A stretch of 64,000 nucleotides of DNA from Talinum fruticosum (GCA_021018815.1 JAITYX010000135.1:1-64000), one strand, 5' to 3'; counted from the first letter of the stretch, positions 23,845 to 37,029 are shown. Made by a program: numbers and translations. Notes: a model not told the origin generated them from the letters alone.

Positions 23845-25308
23845 TGTTGAGAAAATACCACAAGTGCACGGAGAAGCCGTAGCTAGGAACCGGCAAGTAC
23901 GGGTCGTGTCCTCGAGGAACTCGCTTTCAAGTACTAAATCCGCCTAAAAACTCTAATTTAGGTGAAACTCAGTTCAACAAAGATTTTGTTTTTGGATTCA
24001 ACTACTTACAAAAAAGGTACGAGAAATCAATGGATAAAAAGCCTTAGATTGGGATCAACTACACTATTATGCTTGAAATCAAAACCAAATTCTAATCGAG
24101 ACTTGTCTATACTTGCAATTTAGAAAGGGCAACACTATTTAAACCTATCTTTGCCTAATTTCGCAGGTGAAAAACTAATTTTGCTCAATCTAATCGCCTA
24201 TTTTCATGGGATTAACAAAGAACAAAATCACAACAATTGTATCTCATAACCCCTGATTGAAAACCTTAACTATTTTCATATCAAAGTTTCGATCATTCGC
24301 AACGTTACTCTAGGTAGAGATTCCATCTTTCAATGTTCACAAAACCCGAATAAGACTAGATGAATTCTCTTTCGAGACTTCCATCGAACATGTGGTAAGC
24401 GAAGAAAATTCTAAATAAACAAGCATAGAACAACTCAATCGGGGATTCAATTTATGATTATCAAGACATAATAGGGATTAACCCCAACCTATGTTGGGAA
24501 ATTTAGCCTCTAAACATGATGCTCAATAACTCACAAGTTTAAATTAATATAAACATGAAAACTATAGAGAAATCACGAAGATCAAACATAAAGAGAGAGA
24601 ATTAAGAATTACCGAATAGAAATCGAATGCTTGAATTCAAATTAATCTTCAAAAACTCAAAATCTTAATCTTCAATCTAAAGGGATTTGAATGCTAGAGA
24701 CAACCCTAAAACCGATGGAGAAAAGAACCGCCAAAAAATAAACAAAAATCGCTTATAAAGTCGCCAAAATAGCGTCGCACTGGCCGTGCAGGATTTTCGT
24801 ACGACCGTTCAGCATTTCACATGGCCGTGCAAGTCATCGTACGGCCGTGCAGTGCAGAATGCCTGAACTTTCTACCTCTTCCGCACGAGCTATGCAACTT
24901 CGCACGGTAGGCCGTGCACGACTTCAACTTTTCGTAACTTCTCACGAGACCGTGCGGGGTGTGCACGGGTGGTCGTGTGACCTTCCTTGACTCCGAGCCC
25001 TTAGCCTTATGATCCGCACAGCTGTGCAGCTTTGCACTGATTGACCGTCCAACTTCACTTGATGAGTTATAGGCTTCTTTCTTGCCTCCTTTTAGGCTCG
25101 TACCTTCCTCTTCATTACTTTTCATCAAATTTGCCTCAAATCTCTCTAATTTTAGCCCAAAAACCGAGTAATTAAGAGATTTATGATCTTAGGTGGTGAT
25201 AAAGAGAAAATGAACATAATCTAACCCAAAACCAAATAAATATCATTAAAACTACCAAAGAATTGGGTTAAATAATGTCTTAAAAATCGATAAATACGAG
25301 GTTTAACA
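23845..25308 (-). mobile_element. Solo-LTR-like insert in gypsy-2 LTR (Athila/Tat-like)
   Basis: It begins TGTTGAGAAAATACC at 23845, immediately after gypsy-2 LTR sequence, and ends near ggtttaaca at 25308. Layout parallels the LTR of the element at 54520-62418: a near-terminal tgcacgg...gtagctag motif, AT-rich body, and at 24775-25030 repeated ggccgtgc/gcacgg modules. A clear target duplication was not found, so the right boundary is approximate. Confidence 0.5.
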
Positions 25309-26012
25309 ATGCTGATCCAAAACAAAGAGTTAGTCATCTCCTAAAATAACATACGAACATCACCAATTAAGTTGAAGTTCAAAATATTTAAGACGTCCTA
25401 CTTATCACAACATAAACACGAAACATGTTAACGAGTACTATCCTCGATTATAATTTATTAAACTAAGAAATAGATGACTCTCAATCAACATTTCCTATTT
25501 ACCACTATGGGCCTCTAAGTCTTATTAACCAAAATAAATGTGTCTACTCTTGCTTCCATTAACATTTGTCTTACCTAAAACAAAACACAAGAAAATATTT
25601 TAAAATGGTGAACCGAAGCTCAATACATTTATCCTTGCGCTATAAATGAATGTTATGTAAAGTTATTTGTGAACTCGTGCATTTCAATTCATTTATAAAT
25701 CGGATAGAAAGAAAATAGTAAAACAATTATTCATTTATTATCCGAGTAGTTCCTTGCGATCACCCCTTTACCTACATATGTACATACCGAGACCGATCGA
25801 AAAGGTCTGGTTGATAACGGTCAAATATATATGATATGGTCATGATATGATATGATTGATATGGTTCGGGCCACATGACTAGATGAAAAATAATATTTGA
25901 AATGGTTCATTTTTCATTAAGCAAACCATTTTGGTATTTATATATATAAACATGTAAATTTTCATAAGGCGCAAGTAATAAACATACCTTAACCTTAATA
26001 TCCCTTACCGAT

Positions 26013-26581
26013 AGAGATGTTCACGATTCGATTCGATTCAAATCGATTTTTTAAAACCGGTTAGGCGGATTAAACGATTTGGAAAAGCGTGAACCGTGAA
26101 TCGAAGCCGGATAAACCGGTTAACCGATATCGGCTAACTGGATTATTTGATTCGGTTCACCGGTTAACCGAAACCGAAAATGAATTGTGCAAAAGGTGGG
26201 CCAGCAGTAGTTAGGGTTTGATAAGAAAAAAGAAAAAGAAAATAGCTTAGGCTTCGGTTCGGTTCACCGCTTTGGCCCCGGGCATGCATCCCAAAAAGGA
26301 AAAAACGTAGGAGACAATGAACATGTAACAAATAGAATTGAATTTTTTCGTAATTATTTATAAATTTTTGTAATTATTTTTAATTTTTTTAAAAAATTAT
26401 TATCAATTATGTTCAGTTAACCGTCGGTTTCAAAATCCAGAATCGAACCGAACCGGGATAAGCTATCGGTCTTCCAGTTCGATTAACCGAAAAATTTAAC
26501 CAGTTTGGTTAACCGGATAAACAGTTTGATTCGGCCGGTTCACGGTTTGATTTCGCGGTTCCGTTTTTTGCACAACTCGTA
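26013..26581. mobile_element. hAT-like non-autonomous element (MITE)
   Basis: A 569-bp insert flanked on both sides by CTTACCGAT (26004-26012 and 26582-26590); the eight-base core TTACCGAT is the duplication length typical of hAT elements. Ends are weakly inverted (agagatgttcac against tacgagttgtgca). The interior is rich in ggttaaccg, gattcggttc and ccggtt motifs in both orientations, so it can fold extensively. No transposase frame is present. Confidence 0.7.
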
Positions 26582-28295
26582 CTTACCGATATTTAATAAG
26601 GTGGATTGGCTCGACAACCGTTGGAGGATCCTCTTCTGCTCGCTTAAGTAAATAGTTATATGGCCAATAATTTGATTAGATTATTACTTTAAATCTCTTT
26701 ATGCAATGTCTAATATTTCATTCTTAGATTAACTATTATAATTCGATTTCCTGAGGCAATATTTTTCTCTCTACTTAGACCATTCCTATGGACCATCATA
26801 TTGGGCCCCAAATATATTTATAATTACTATTAGGCTACGGATACATAGTTTATGTGCTCCGTGACTCCCTAATAATTCATACTAGTATTTCTATATATAT
26901 ATTCTTTTCATTTAATAATATTTTTATATTAATTTTACTCGTCATTATTTTTCACATACTTTCATTTCCAATCTTTTTCCAATATATGTTATACTTTTAT
27001 ACTTTTCATGTCAATTAAAAGGTTATTCATATATAATCAATTTTATATTTGCTTGTGCTACCGTAAGCCTTTTCATTTAACATGGTCTCTTATTATTAAT
27101 TACGAACTAACTCAACAACTTATGCCAAATTATCATAAATTCCATAATAAAACCTTAAGCCTTTTTGTCGATTTTAAGGCTAACATAGAAAATTCATATA
27201 TTTCTCACCCGATGTCGAATTATGACATAAGACTCCAATTTAGAAAGTTTGAAAAGTGTTTGAAAGCTTTTATTCAGATCATAAAGTTCAAAAATGACAA
27301 TAAGAACCTTAAAAACTTACTTGAATCGAAGTGCTCCTAATTTATGTAAAAATTGCACCGTTTCAATAAAGCAGTCATAACTCATGTTGTATAACTCCAA
27401 ATCAAACAAAATTTGATTTCTTGGAAAGATAATTTCCTACTCTATATTGTACCATATTTATAAACTTGAATATATCCCATATTACTTCATATTCTAGCTT
27501 TATATTACCCATTATTTTACACCTCATTTAAAATTTCCTCTTCTTCTATCTTCCTTACTCCCTAAGGGTAATTTCTTTACTTTAACCCTTGAACATATCT
27601 CCATTTATATTTTCAGTCACTAACTTTACCGCAAATAACACATGCAATACAATTTCAAGATCATCATTTCCTTCTTTCTATTTTTATTGTGTTCCTTAAT
27701 CTACCACGCAAAACCCTCCAAACTCTTGCTTAATCTACCAACACAATTTCAAGTATGCATTTGACTTAACTTGACTTGACTTTGACTTTGGCTACTAATT
27801 TTATATGACTAGGTAACTTATTAAGCATAATTTTGATAATGCATGTGAATTAATCTAATGAACACATAATTCTAATTATACTTAGAAGTATTAAAGCCAA
27901 CAAAAAATATTATACGACCGATTAAGTGACATATTGAAGTCAAATATTCATATGCAAGTTGTTATCATAATTGATCTTATTTATTAAATTTATTTTTACT
28001 CTATTTATATATGTATATGTTTAAGTGCATTATTGCACCTTTTTTTTTATGTTATAAGGATATAGTTCTATTTTTATTATTTAATATTTGACATTTAATA
28101 TTTAATTGGGTCATTTCATTAGTAACTTTATTTATATAGTATATGTATAAATTATATATTTGACCGTAGGCTTCCACAAGAATCTCGAGCCTTGCTAAAA
28201 CACAAACACTTATACATTTCGAATTGAAGTACGCACACTAAATTTGGTTGTAATTTAAAGAGATTAATAATATCAATTAGGGTGGGGTTATTACA

Positions 28296-29380
28296 AGTAT
28301 CTCTATTAGAACTCATAATTATAACGAGAACTTAGAACTATGAATCATGACCCTTAAAATATAATTTGAAGGATGAGATTATGCCACATTATCTAATAAT
28401 TTTGCTTCTCACTTTCCTTCCCCCAACCCTCACCTCCCCGCGATAACCCCTCTACACCAACAGCAGCCCATAGCTTCACTACACCACCCATTTCTTGTTG
28501 CCCACGTCTCCATGCTTCCCGAAAAATCATTCTTCCCTCTGATTGGGTTCTCTCTACCCTTGTTTTTCCGTTAGGGTTTCGTTTTAATTCCACCGGTTTT
28601 GTCACCGGAAAAGGCACTCGATGGCAAACGGAAAAAGCACATGATGGTTGATGTACAGTTGGTTGGTGCCAGATCGTAGTTTAAAGGGACCAACGACGAC
28701 CTCCAAAGGTACCCCTGGTAGACAGTGAACCTCGAATGCGATTTGCTTTATGGCGACGAGGCCGATGGTGGCAGCCATTTATTAGAAACCCTAGTGGCTG
28801 GCGATGGGTATGGTGGTGTTGCGGGTGACGGCAGTTGAGAATTGAGGAGTGTTGGGGGGGAGATGAAGGGTAGGTGAGCGATGATATGGCTTAATCTGAT
28901 GCATTACATTAAAAATCAATGGCTCACATACACTGTTCCTAATTCTTATCCTATGAGGGATTTCTCAATGAATATGCGCCCTCTCTCTCCACACATAAAA
29001 TTGCTACTCAACTTAGCTAGATACATGAAAACTTTAATACCTTAACTAAAATGGTGCAATTTATTTAAAGGTAAATAGATATTTTGTAAACATATCTATT
29101 ATTCGAATACAATTTGTTAAGTATTATGGTTGACAGGCTAAAATAAGTTCATATTATATTTATACATAATAACTATAAAATCGAAAAAAATATTTGATAC
29201 ACATATTTCCCTTTACCAATAAGTTAAAAATAAGATATTAGATAAAGTTTGACAAATATTCGTACAAAGCAAAATATATACACTAGTTAATTGTTTTATG
29301 GGTAATGTGTCTGAATTTTTTTTATTTGTTTAGCTTTTTACACGTACGATTGTCTATATTTTGAGAAAAGGTTAATAATT
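28296..29380. other. Unassigned stretch after gypsy-2
   Basis: About 1.1 kb without a recognisable gene. The block at 28400-28880 is less AT-rich and has short open frames on both strands (for example 28393-28617 minus, Gly/Arg-rich), but no domain. It may be an old untranslated region or a fragment of an unidentified element. Confidence 0.4.
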
Positions 29381-29935
29381 ATTATTAATCTCAAAAAGAT
29401 CGAGTATGACAAGATTTATACTGTCAGATCATTCTTATGCCCCAAAGCATCCTCATTTCTCACACAAGCAACATATTGAATTTGAGCAACTATTGCTTTG
29501 CTGCTAGGATTTGGCTTCTGATATCTTCGAAGATTTCTATCGATGCAAATCTCGTAGATTGTCCCAGCAAATAAGGCCTTGCTCTACTTACTCAGCCGAA
29601 GTCCCTTGATATTTCTTAGCATGCCAGTGGATCTCATGAGCAAACGACCAACACCTAAATACTCTGCCTTGACCATATCAACATCTCAGCACAAACAACA
29701 TTAGAAAAATAACATGCAAAAAATAAATGAGTACGTATATCGCGACCTGGGGACGCAGAAAACATACATACATCAGATATTGAAATACCCCTTTTTCGTA
29801 ACGCACCTGCAGTGGCAATTCTATCCTGCACAGCCAGCCATAAGATGAATCTATGTCTGTCCCTTGCCCAGTTTGTCTAGACGACTCTCCACCAAAACAC
29901 AGGCTGAGTTTCAGGGCTAAATAAAGTATAAGCTT
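29380..29935 (-). pseudogene. LINE 3' fragment (zf-RVT region of a non-LTR retrotransposon)
   Basis: Minus-strand translation from about 29915 gives NWARDRHRFILWLAVQDRIA, then TAGALRKRGISISD, followed by an HLFFACYFS stretch. These match the zinc-binding C-terminal region of plant L1-type LINE reverse transcriptases (WLA..GRL.T...L...G, then HLFF.C..S). The frame is interrupted. A partial second copy lies at 63120-63260. The reverse transcriptase core is absent, as expected for a 5'-truncated or fragmented LINE. Confidence 0.7.
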
Positions 29936-31394
29936 GTGAATGACAAATTTCTCTATATTTTACCTCATTATATTTTTATTTTTTTCCTTGTGTGATTTAA
30001 TAAATTATATTTATATTTTTTAGAAATATTGACACTTTACTACCCTATAGTATCAATAAAATAATAAAAAAGTTCTTTAGATGTCGTAAATAATAAATTG
30101 GTACCCTTAGTTATGATTTTTTACGGAAAAATTTATAATTACTGTCGATAGTCATATGTTACATTAATTTACACTGTATATGTATAGTATAGTAATCACA
30201 ACTATTTATGTATTTTTCCATTTAATTAAATTGAAAATAAATTTTAAAAAGTTAATTAATTATTTTAAAATTTTAATTATGATTAATTGGTATGGTGTTT
30301 GGCACATAGTTCAATTACTCACGAAAAAACTCAAGGCCTCAACCCTAACCCAAACTCAGCAAGACTTTGGCCAATTTTTTCTGCCATTTTCAGGCGACCG
30401 TAAATTTGACCGTCTGCAAGAATGTTTTTCGGCTCTAATCCCTCACTTGTGGTTGGATCTCAGCTGAGACTTGTTGGTCCCGATGTAATGGCCAAAAACC
30501 ATGGTGCCATTGTTGGCCTATGGCTACTGGGCGTCGGTTCTAGGGTTAGGTGGTTCAATATTTTGTCCATTTCTTTTCTTTTTTTTTGTAATTGTAGAAA
30601 AAGATAATAAGGAAAGTGGCGACCACCGCAAGAAGCATTTAGGTGTTGGGTGGTTCGTATGGCTTATGTGCTTTCATTGAATCAGCAAAGTTTAATTCTC
30701 ACCATAATTTCCTCTCTTTCTCTCTCTCTCTCTCTCATTGGAGAGGAAAACAAAGTATCAAGACACTCAGGCCTCATTCCCCCAACCAAACTCTGTATGA
30801 ACACCATTATTTCTGGGAACTTGACGGTGAGAATGACTCTGGTGGTTGAAATCGTGGCGATCAGAATATATGTCAGAATTTATGGAGGGTAGATTGCTTT
30901 AAAGGTGATTAATAGTAAAGAAGGGTGAAACTTTTTAGAGTATTTTGCGTGTTAGGTTGATTAATTTTTTAGTCGAATGACTTATTAAATTGAAATAAGA
31001 AACAAATCCTAAAAATAATATTTTTCTCTATTTTATAAATATTTTCTTATTAAAATATAATAATTTATAATTTTTATTTAAATTAAAAAATGAACAGTTA
31101 ATAAACATATGTATGGCTAAGATTTTTTAATTATGTTGATTTTCATATAGCGACAATCATTATAAGCACACTCTTTTTTAACAATTTACTAACCTACTTT
31201 TTAAATTTTGGGATAGTAAATTATTAGAAAAGTAGTATCTCAATCTACTAATTTATTTTTTACAAAATTTGATAAATTTTTTATAATTTATCAATACCAC
31301 ATAGTAGTAAGTATCAATACCACATAGTAGTAAATTTTTTCTCATTCATATAAACCTATCTCTTTACCTTGTTATTTTTCACGTCTTTTTTCTC
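29936..31394. other. Unassigned AT-rich stretch, partly repeated at 63.2-63.7 kb
   Basis: It continues the LINE fragment. Segments around 30120-30370 (ttaattaaatt.gaaaataaatt and tggtatggtgtttggcac) match 63270-63480, so LINE fragment and flank form one dispersed repeat. A CT tract lies at 30712-30736. Short frames at 30180-30890 show no domain. Confidence 0.45.
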
Positions 31395-31397
31395 TTT

Positions 31398-31535
31398 GAG
31401 TGTGTTTGGTTGGGGGTAAAACCATTTTTCCGGAAAATGATTTTCCGATTTTCATGTGTTTGGTACCAGAAATTTCGGAAAATTATTTTTAGGGAAAATG
31501 AATTTTCCCCTAAAACAAGCAAATCATTTTCCCTT
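31398..31535 (+). repeat. Harbinger left terminal inverted repeat
   Basis: Inverted match to about 48085-48220. It includes gaaaatgattttcc palindromes that recur in both ends. Confidence 0.8.
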
Positions 31536-33547
31536 GTGAGCGGAGGGAAGTTGCGTTTTCCTTCGCTGCTCCTTTTGCTCCCTTCGCTCGCTCCATCGTT
31601 GCTCCCCTCTCTCTCTCTATTTCTCCCGTCTCTATTGCTCGCTCCACCTCTCTCTCTCCATCCTTGCTCGGATCTCTCTCTCTCCAGCCTCCATCCTTGC
31701 TCGACTTTCACTCTCTCTAGTCTCCAAGCCTTCCTCACGCAACACTTGCGAGCAGTTGTTTCTCCCTCCTGGCTCGAGACAATTCTTCACACAACTCTCT
31801 CTCCATTGTTGTGAATTTATCGGTAAGACACACTCTCTTACTCTTTTTGATTCAGTTGTTTCTCTTTTAGGGATTTGGTTTGCGAATTTTAGGGTTTCGG
31901 TTTGTCAATTTTAGGGTTATGATTTTTCGGTTTCACTTTGCTTGTGCTTGTCGAATTCTACGTTTTTAAACTATGGAGTATGCGGTTTCAGTGCTTGTCA
32001 ATTTTAGGGTTATGGTTTGCGAATTTTAGGGTTTCGGTGCTTGTCAATTTTAGCACTGCCAATGTCAAATTGCTTCGTTGTCCATTCTTTCTGTTCTCCA
32101 TTTGTTATGTGAAGTATGCGATAGATTTTGAAATCATAATATCCCATTTCATGAGAAAGCCTAAAATATGGTCTAAAGTATTGGGTTTTGATGTGAGGCT
32201 ATAAAAGATGAAATTATAAGATGCATGACTAGATCTCGGTTGTGCGAGTGATTGAGCCTATGCATTGTATGTGTTTTAATCTTTAACTTATCATCCAAAT
32301 TGCATAAAGCTGATTTTGACCTTGTATCTCGTTATTACAATTTTGTTTAAGTCCTTAGGCGTATTGGATCCATTTGCGTTTGCTTACTCAAGTTATCGGT
32401 TTGCATGTATGTTTCTTTCTATAACTTGCTAGTTCCCGAAAATATTGCTCGGGCTCGAGATTGTGCAAAACAGATTTTAATGCTCTCATTAGTAGATTGT
32501 GCAAAAGAGGTTTCCTTATCGAAGCTAAACTCTTCCTTTGTGTAATCTTTTCAAGAGGAATTTCACCTGATGTGGAACTTTATGAATTGCTAGATCGGGC
32601 CTTCTTTCAATATGGTATGTAGCAAGCAATATTTTCTACTATCGTCTCTGTGATAATCCTTTGGTGAACAAGACTTCATTTGAGGTAATATATTTGAATT
32701 TGAGAAATTGTGCTTTATGTTCGTATTTATTTCTTGAATTTGGTGTTGACTATGATTCCCTTGAATTATTGCTCTTGATTTTGGTGCACAGTACCATACC
32801 ATTTCATTTGGAGTGATAGGGTGTATTTGTTAATGTCCTTTTCTTCTTGGTAGTACTTTTTAAGGGTGCTATTGACAAAGTTTTCTGGCTTGATCCAGTT
32901 TCTCTCTACTTGCACTTTGCAATATCGGTTATCCCGAAATCACAACTACCTTGGGAATTTGCTGCTGCAGGTGACATTCTACACTGATTTTATTAGCGAG
33001 AATTTATATGACCTGTGTGAATATGTTACTAACGTAATGATGCTTGAATGACTATTTTGTGCTCTTATTCGGGAAACAAAAATTGTTGTCATGACCTCAT
33101 GAGCGAGTAGCTATGAGCCACATTGTGTAAAATTATGGAAATCCTTCTGTTGCTTAAGTAGACCCCGGAGGCTTTCAAAGCTAGAGAGTCCTCATCCCCG
33201 ATGTGTCCTCTTCCTCCTTCCCCCTCTTTTTTTCACGCCTTTTGGCAGGCTTTGATGTTAAATAGCTATTATTGATAGATTGCATGCTTTGCTTTACTAC
33301 TCCCTCCGTCACAAATTACTTGTCTCTCTCATAAATAAGAGTCTTATTTATACCTCACAAAACTAAACTCTTAATTCTAAGAGGACATCTAATTTTGGAT
33401 GGAGGCATTAATTGTTTGGCATACATACAAACGAACACAACCAATCTTCCTCAGTGACAAAGGTCGTGTTTTTTGTTTTTGCTCTTTTTTTTGTTTTGGC
33501 TTGATGAGTGTTTGCTTATCTTATTGAATATTATGTTGTGTTTTTAG
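31536..33547 (+). other. Harbinger transposase 5' leader and first intron
   Basis: Pyrimidine-rich leader (31540-31810, ctctctctcc runs) ends at a donor-like atcgGTAAGA near 31820. The intron runs to ttttttAG before the ATG at 33548, carrying AAATTTTAGGGTTTCGG repeats (31870-32050) and the Stowaway-like insert. The open frames here (31410-31814 and others) are not considered real genes. Confidence 0.55.
33297..33408. mobile_element. Stowaway-like MITE
   Basis: A 112-bp insert flanked by TA, starting ctactccctccgtcac and ending ggatggaggcat, the CTCCCTCCGT terminus typical of Tc1/mariner-derived Stowaway elements. Its ends pair as imperfect inverted repeats. It lies in the intron-like region of the Harbinger transposase gene. 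Confidence 0.8.
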
Positions 33548-33668
33548 ATGGCCAATGAATCAAATGAGGAAGAGGTCTGTGCTTATTGGTGCTACTATGG
33601 TCTGTTTTGGGGGCTACAAAAGCATTTCTTAGAAACTATAAGAGAAAGAAAACTAAAAATGAACATAT
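33548..33668 (+). pseudogene. Harbinger transposase, 5' exon segment before copia-B
   Basis: ATG at 33548, just after an intron acceptor, opens MANESNEEEVC. The following coding sense moves to another frame (AFLRNYKRKK-type basic stretch), so one base has been gained or lost near 33580. At 33668 the copia-B element begins, and the coding sequence resumes after it at 44353. The duplicated ACATA at both junctions (33663-33667 and 44352-44356) is the copia target duplication. This is the amino-terminal part of a HARBI1-like nuclease. Confidence 0.7.
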
Positions 33669-35183
33669 TGAAGACTTAGACTCGCTCTTATATTGTTTTT
33701 CCGAGTCAAACCGTAGACTCGGACCCGCATAGTCACTTCGAGTACTGTCTAGGAATCGGATCCGTATAGAGTCTATCTCTCGTGAAAGTTTTGATTTCAA
33801 GTCATTCCATGCATCGTAGAATATTTTCTAAAGTGATAGATCATTTACTCCGATTATTGTCATTTTATTCCCGCTTATCTCCGATTGACTCGGATCGCAT
33901 TATTCTTTTCGAGTCACATATATCACTCGGACGTCATCGCTTATATCAAGCCCATTCACTCGATATTCTTGATCCGAATTGAATATGTTCCAAGTACAAT
34001 TGAGATGGAATTTGAGTTACTAGACTCGGAAAATTCCTATTCGTTTCTGACACGGATAATTATTACTTGATTATTTTATTTATTATATTATCTCGCGTCT
34101 AACCTTGGACCAAAGTATTTTATACTTTGAGAACCAAAATTGATTTGCTTTTGTAGATTATTTGTTCGAAGCAATCATGACTTTTTAAGCTGCAAAAGCA
34201 ACCGACTTCGGATGTCAAAATCACCGACCAAAAGGAGCCTTTTCCGCTTCTAGTCAAAGCCCCATACACTCGTGTCATAAGTCGTCTGTTTCCATAACTC
34301 GGAAAACTGAAGCGCCATACTCAACGGTGGTTTCCACCTTACTTTTCAGTCATTGATAGTGGTTTTGGGACTTCCAAGAAACCAAGGACCGTTACTTCAA
34401 CGTTTGTATTTCAACGGGCATTTTTGAATGATTCAGAAAATCTCTCAAGAATGGTGACAACGGACTTCCAACTAGAAGATGGATGTAACGGCTACTTTGC
34501 TCGGTCATCTATAAAAGGAAGTCAGCGTACAAGACTAGAAAAAAAGGAACAAGAATATAGAGAGCCATACATATTGTTAATACACTTGAGCAAAGCTATT
34601 TCATTCTCGGTCTTCAATCTTACAACTCCTACTCTGTAATTCATTATATTCCGAGTTGTAAGTTCTTGTACTTAGTCACAAACACACTCATCTTACTTTC
34701 CGAGTAAGGGTCCCTTGACTAAGCTGTAAGGGTTAACTCAGCTTAGTTGTCTCTAACTCGTAAGGGTTATCTCGACTAGCAAGTACTAGATTAGATAAGG
34801 GAACTTCGAGTCTAGGAAAAACTTGTAAGAGTTGTCTAAGGGAGCAGCTCGGGTTCGATCAAGTTCACGGTATTTTGTGGACTCAAAAAGTTGATTTGAC
34901 TTCGTGCTTGGATTAGCACGGTCCGTGGTTTTCTGCCCCAGGAGGGTTTCCGCGTAAATCTCTGTGTGTTTACTTTCCGAGTTCATTCTAGACTCGGACT
35001 GTCATTTTCTTCGGATTCTATCCGAGCTCGGATTCCGAGTTCGTGTTTTCTAACCGCCGTGCGGACTCGTAATCCTTCTTACGCTCCTATTCCGAGTAAA
35101 AGAATTTAATTTTCTCGTAAATCCTTCATCACCCTATTCAACCACCTCTAGGGTGACTTTGCCTCTCCACGAGCAAACCTTCA
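33669..35183 (+). repeat. copia-B 5' LTR
   Basis: Runs TGAAGACTTAG to GCAAACCTTCA; pairs with 42835-44352. TATA box TATAAAAG at 34510-34517. Differences from the 3' LTR concentrate at CTG/CAG sites. Confidence 0.93.
34510..34517 (+). promoter_or_regulatory. copia-B 5' LTR TATA box
   Basis: TATAAAAG in gtcatctataaaaggaag, 842 bp into the LTR. It is conserved in position with the other family LTRs and is the likely promoter for the full-length element RNA. Confidence 0.7.
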
Positions 35184-35200
35184 ATTGGTATTAGAGCCTA
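35184..35200 (+). other. copia-B primer binding site
   Basis: attggtattagagccta directly after the 5' LTR. This is the tRNA-Met type site TGGTATCAGAGCC with a C-to-T change at the CAG. Confidence 0.85.
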
Positions 35201-35243
35201 GCCTTTCTGAAAGGATTTAACAATCCAAAGGTCTAAAGATCAT

Positions 35244-36519
35244 ATGGCTCAACACAATGGAGAGTTCGATGAAGGAAGATCTTCCAGCAGACCACCTAAA
35301 TTCAAAGGGTTAAATTTTGTTCACTTGGAAGAAACTTATGGAGTGTTTCCTTTTGGATCATGATGAAGATGTATGGGACATCATACAAAATGGAAATTAC
35401 ATTCCCTTGAAATCGGAAGAATTCGGACTCGTTCCTAAGATAAAGGCCGAGTTCACACCGAGAGAAGCGGACAAGTTCGGAAAGAACTTCAAAGCAATGA
35501 ACATCCTCATGTGTGCCATAAGCTCGGAGGAATATAATCCAGTCTCTGCTGTGACTCGCCAAAGAAGTGTGGGACACATTAATCAACACTTATGAAGGCA
35601 CAAGCCAGGTGAGACAAGCAAAGATCAGTCAAGTATCTTCACAAGTATGAGCTTTTTAAAATGGAGCCAGAGGAGAACATTACTCAAATGTTCATTCGCT
35701 TCACCGAGATTACCAATAATCTCAAGTCTCTCGGGAAAGAAGATTTCCTATGAAGAAATGTGCCAAAAATTCTCGTAAGCCTACCCAAAAGACGATGGGG
35801 TCCAAAAGTGACTCGCCATAGAGGAGGCTCGAGAATCTAGCACAACTAAAGCCGGACGAGCTGATCGGGAAACTTCTCACTCACGAAATCCGCCTAGAAA
35901 AGGAGGATGCCGAGGCTAGCACAAAAGGAATATTGCACTCGAAGGCCTCGTAAACTCGAGAAGAAAATCCGAGTTCCTCCGACTCGGAAGAGGATCCCAT
36001 GGCGCTGATTGCAAGAGGCTTTAAGAAAATGATGAAGCATAAAAGATGGGACAAGAAGTCAAAGGAAGACTACTACAAAAGAGACAAGAAGGACCTAGGA
36101 AGGTAAGTACTCTTCCTCTTCTAAATTATCTTTAACTAAAAATTCTGGTTGTTTTAAATATGGCAAGCAAAGACCACATAGTCAAAGACTGTCCCAAGAG
36201 AAAAGGGGACAGAAAGAAGAAGAAAGCAATGAAGGCCACATGGAGCGATGAGGACTCATCCGAAGACGAGGACTCAGACGATTCAAAATGTCTAATGGCA
36301 CTCACTCGACTTAGAAGCGAGTCAAACTCGGACAATGAGGAAATGAATCCTCGGGAGGTAATCAAATACTTTCTTAAATTTTCCAAAGTTGATTTGGCTA
36401 AATATATTTTTACTTTGGAAGAAAATTCGAACTCGATTCTTCTCGATTCAAGGAGCAACTTGAGTCGAGCCTCTACTGAAAGCATGAATTTGAAAAATGA
36501 ATTAGAAAACCGAGACTAG
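35244..36519 (+). pseudogene. copia-B gag (frameshifted)
   Basis: The ATG at 35244 starts MAQHNGEFDEGRSSSRPPKF. Next come the copia gag segments: FLLDHDEDVWDIIQNGNY (about 35347), a MEPEENITQMF stretch (about 35660), and a basic CCHC zinc-knuckle region at 36146-36195 followed by an acidic DEDSSEDEDSDD tract (36250-36280). In the knuckle the second Cys codon reads TAT, and a frame change follows. Gag would coat and package the RNA in cytoplasmic particles. Frame breaks occur at about 35322 (cacttgg), 35553 (actcgcc), 35750-35830 and 36165. The first two match the CTG-associated error pattern, so the gene may be less damaged than it looks. Confidence 0.85.
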
Positions 36520-37029
36520 CTCTCGGAAAACTCAAGACAAGTGCTCAATCCAATGAGGCTGAGTCCGAGTCACTCGGAAGAGAGAATGAACAACTTAAAC
36601 GAAGCTAAATGAGTCTCGGGCTCTTGTTTTAAAATTTACTCAAGGTCAAAAAACCTTGACATGCTTTTAGGAGCCCAATGTGTTTCCTTCGGAAAAGAAG
36701 GGCTTGGTTTTAATGAAGTGGAGGAATCAAATTCCTATACAAATCTCTTCAAGAAGGACATTAGAACTCGTAAGGTTCAAAAAGGCTGAGCACGGTCCCA
36801 TTCATACGAATAAGCGAAGGACTGAGCCTAGTGCAAACCTTCGGAAGAAAGCCACCCCCTTCACTTTCGAAAAGAAAATGCTTTAAGAAAAAGGTGACAC
36901 ACACTCAGCCCTTGAAACGAAAACCTCGAGTCGGACTAAACCCAAAGTTATACAAATCTGCGTTCCAAAAAGCCTTCTTTCTCATAAAGGGACCACAGTA
37001 AGAAATGTTACTAGGTTCATTAGATTAAG

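Larger units (their letters stand above)
23749..28295 (-). repeat. gypsy-2 5' LTR with nested insertions
   Basis: On the minus strand it opens TGTAATAACCCCACCC at 28295 and ends GGAGCATTACA at 23749. Scattered homology to the gypsy-1 LTR (ggaagcgttaccgcc; gcatttcaattcattt; aatggttcatt; cgaattgaagt) shows a related, much older LTR. Excluding the inserts at 23845-25308 and 26013-26581 it is about 2.5 kb. The matching 3' LTR was not found, and any interior lies to the left, disrupted by the copia solo LTR. Confidence 0.75.

Noticed and set aside
28393..28617. A small host gene at 28.4 kb
   Set aside because: No domain, no intron structure and no conservation evidence; a short frame in otherwise ordinary repeat sequence.
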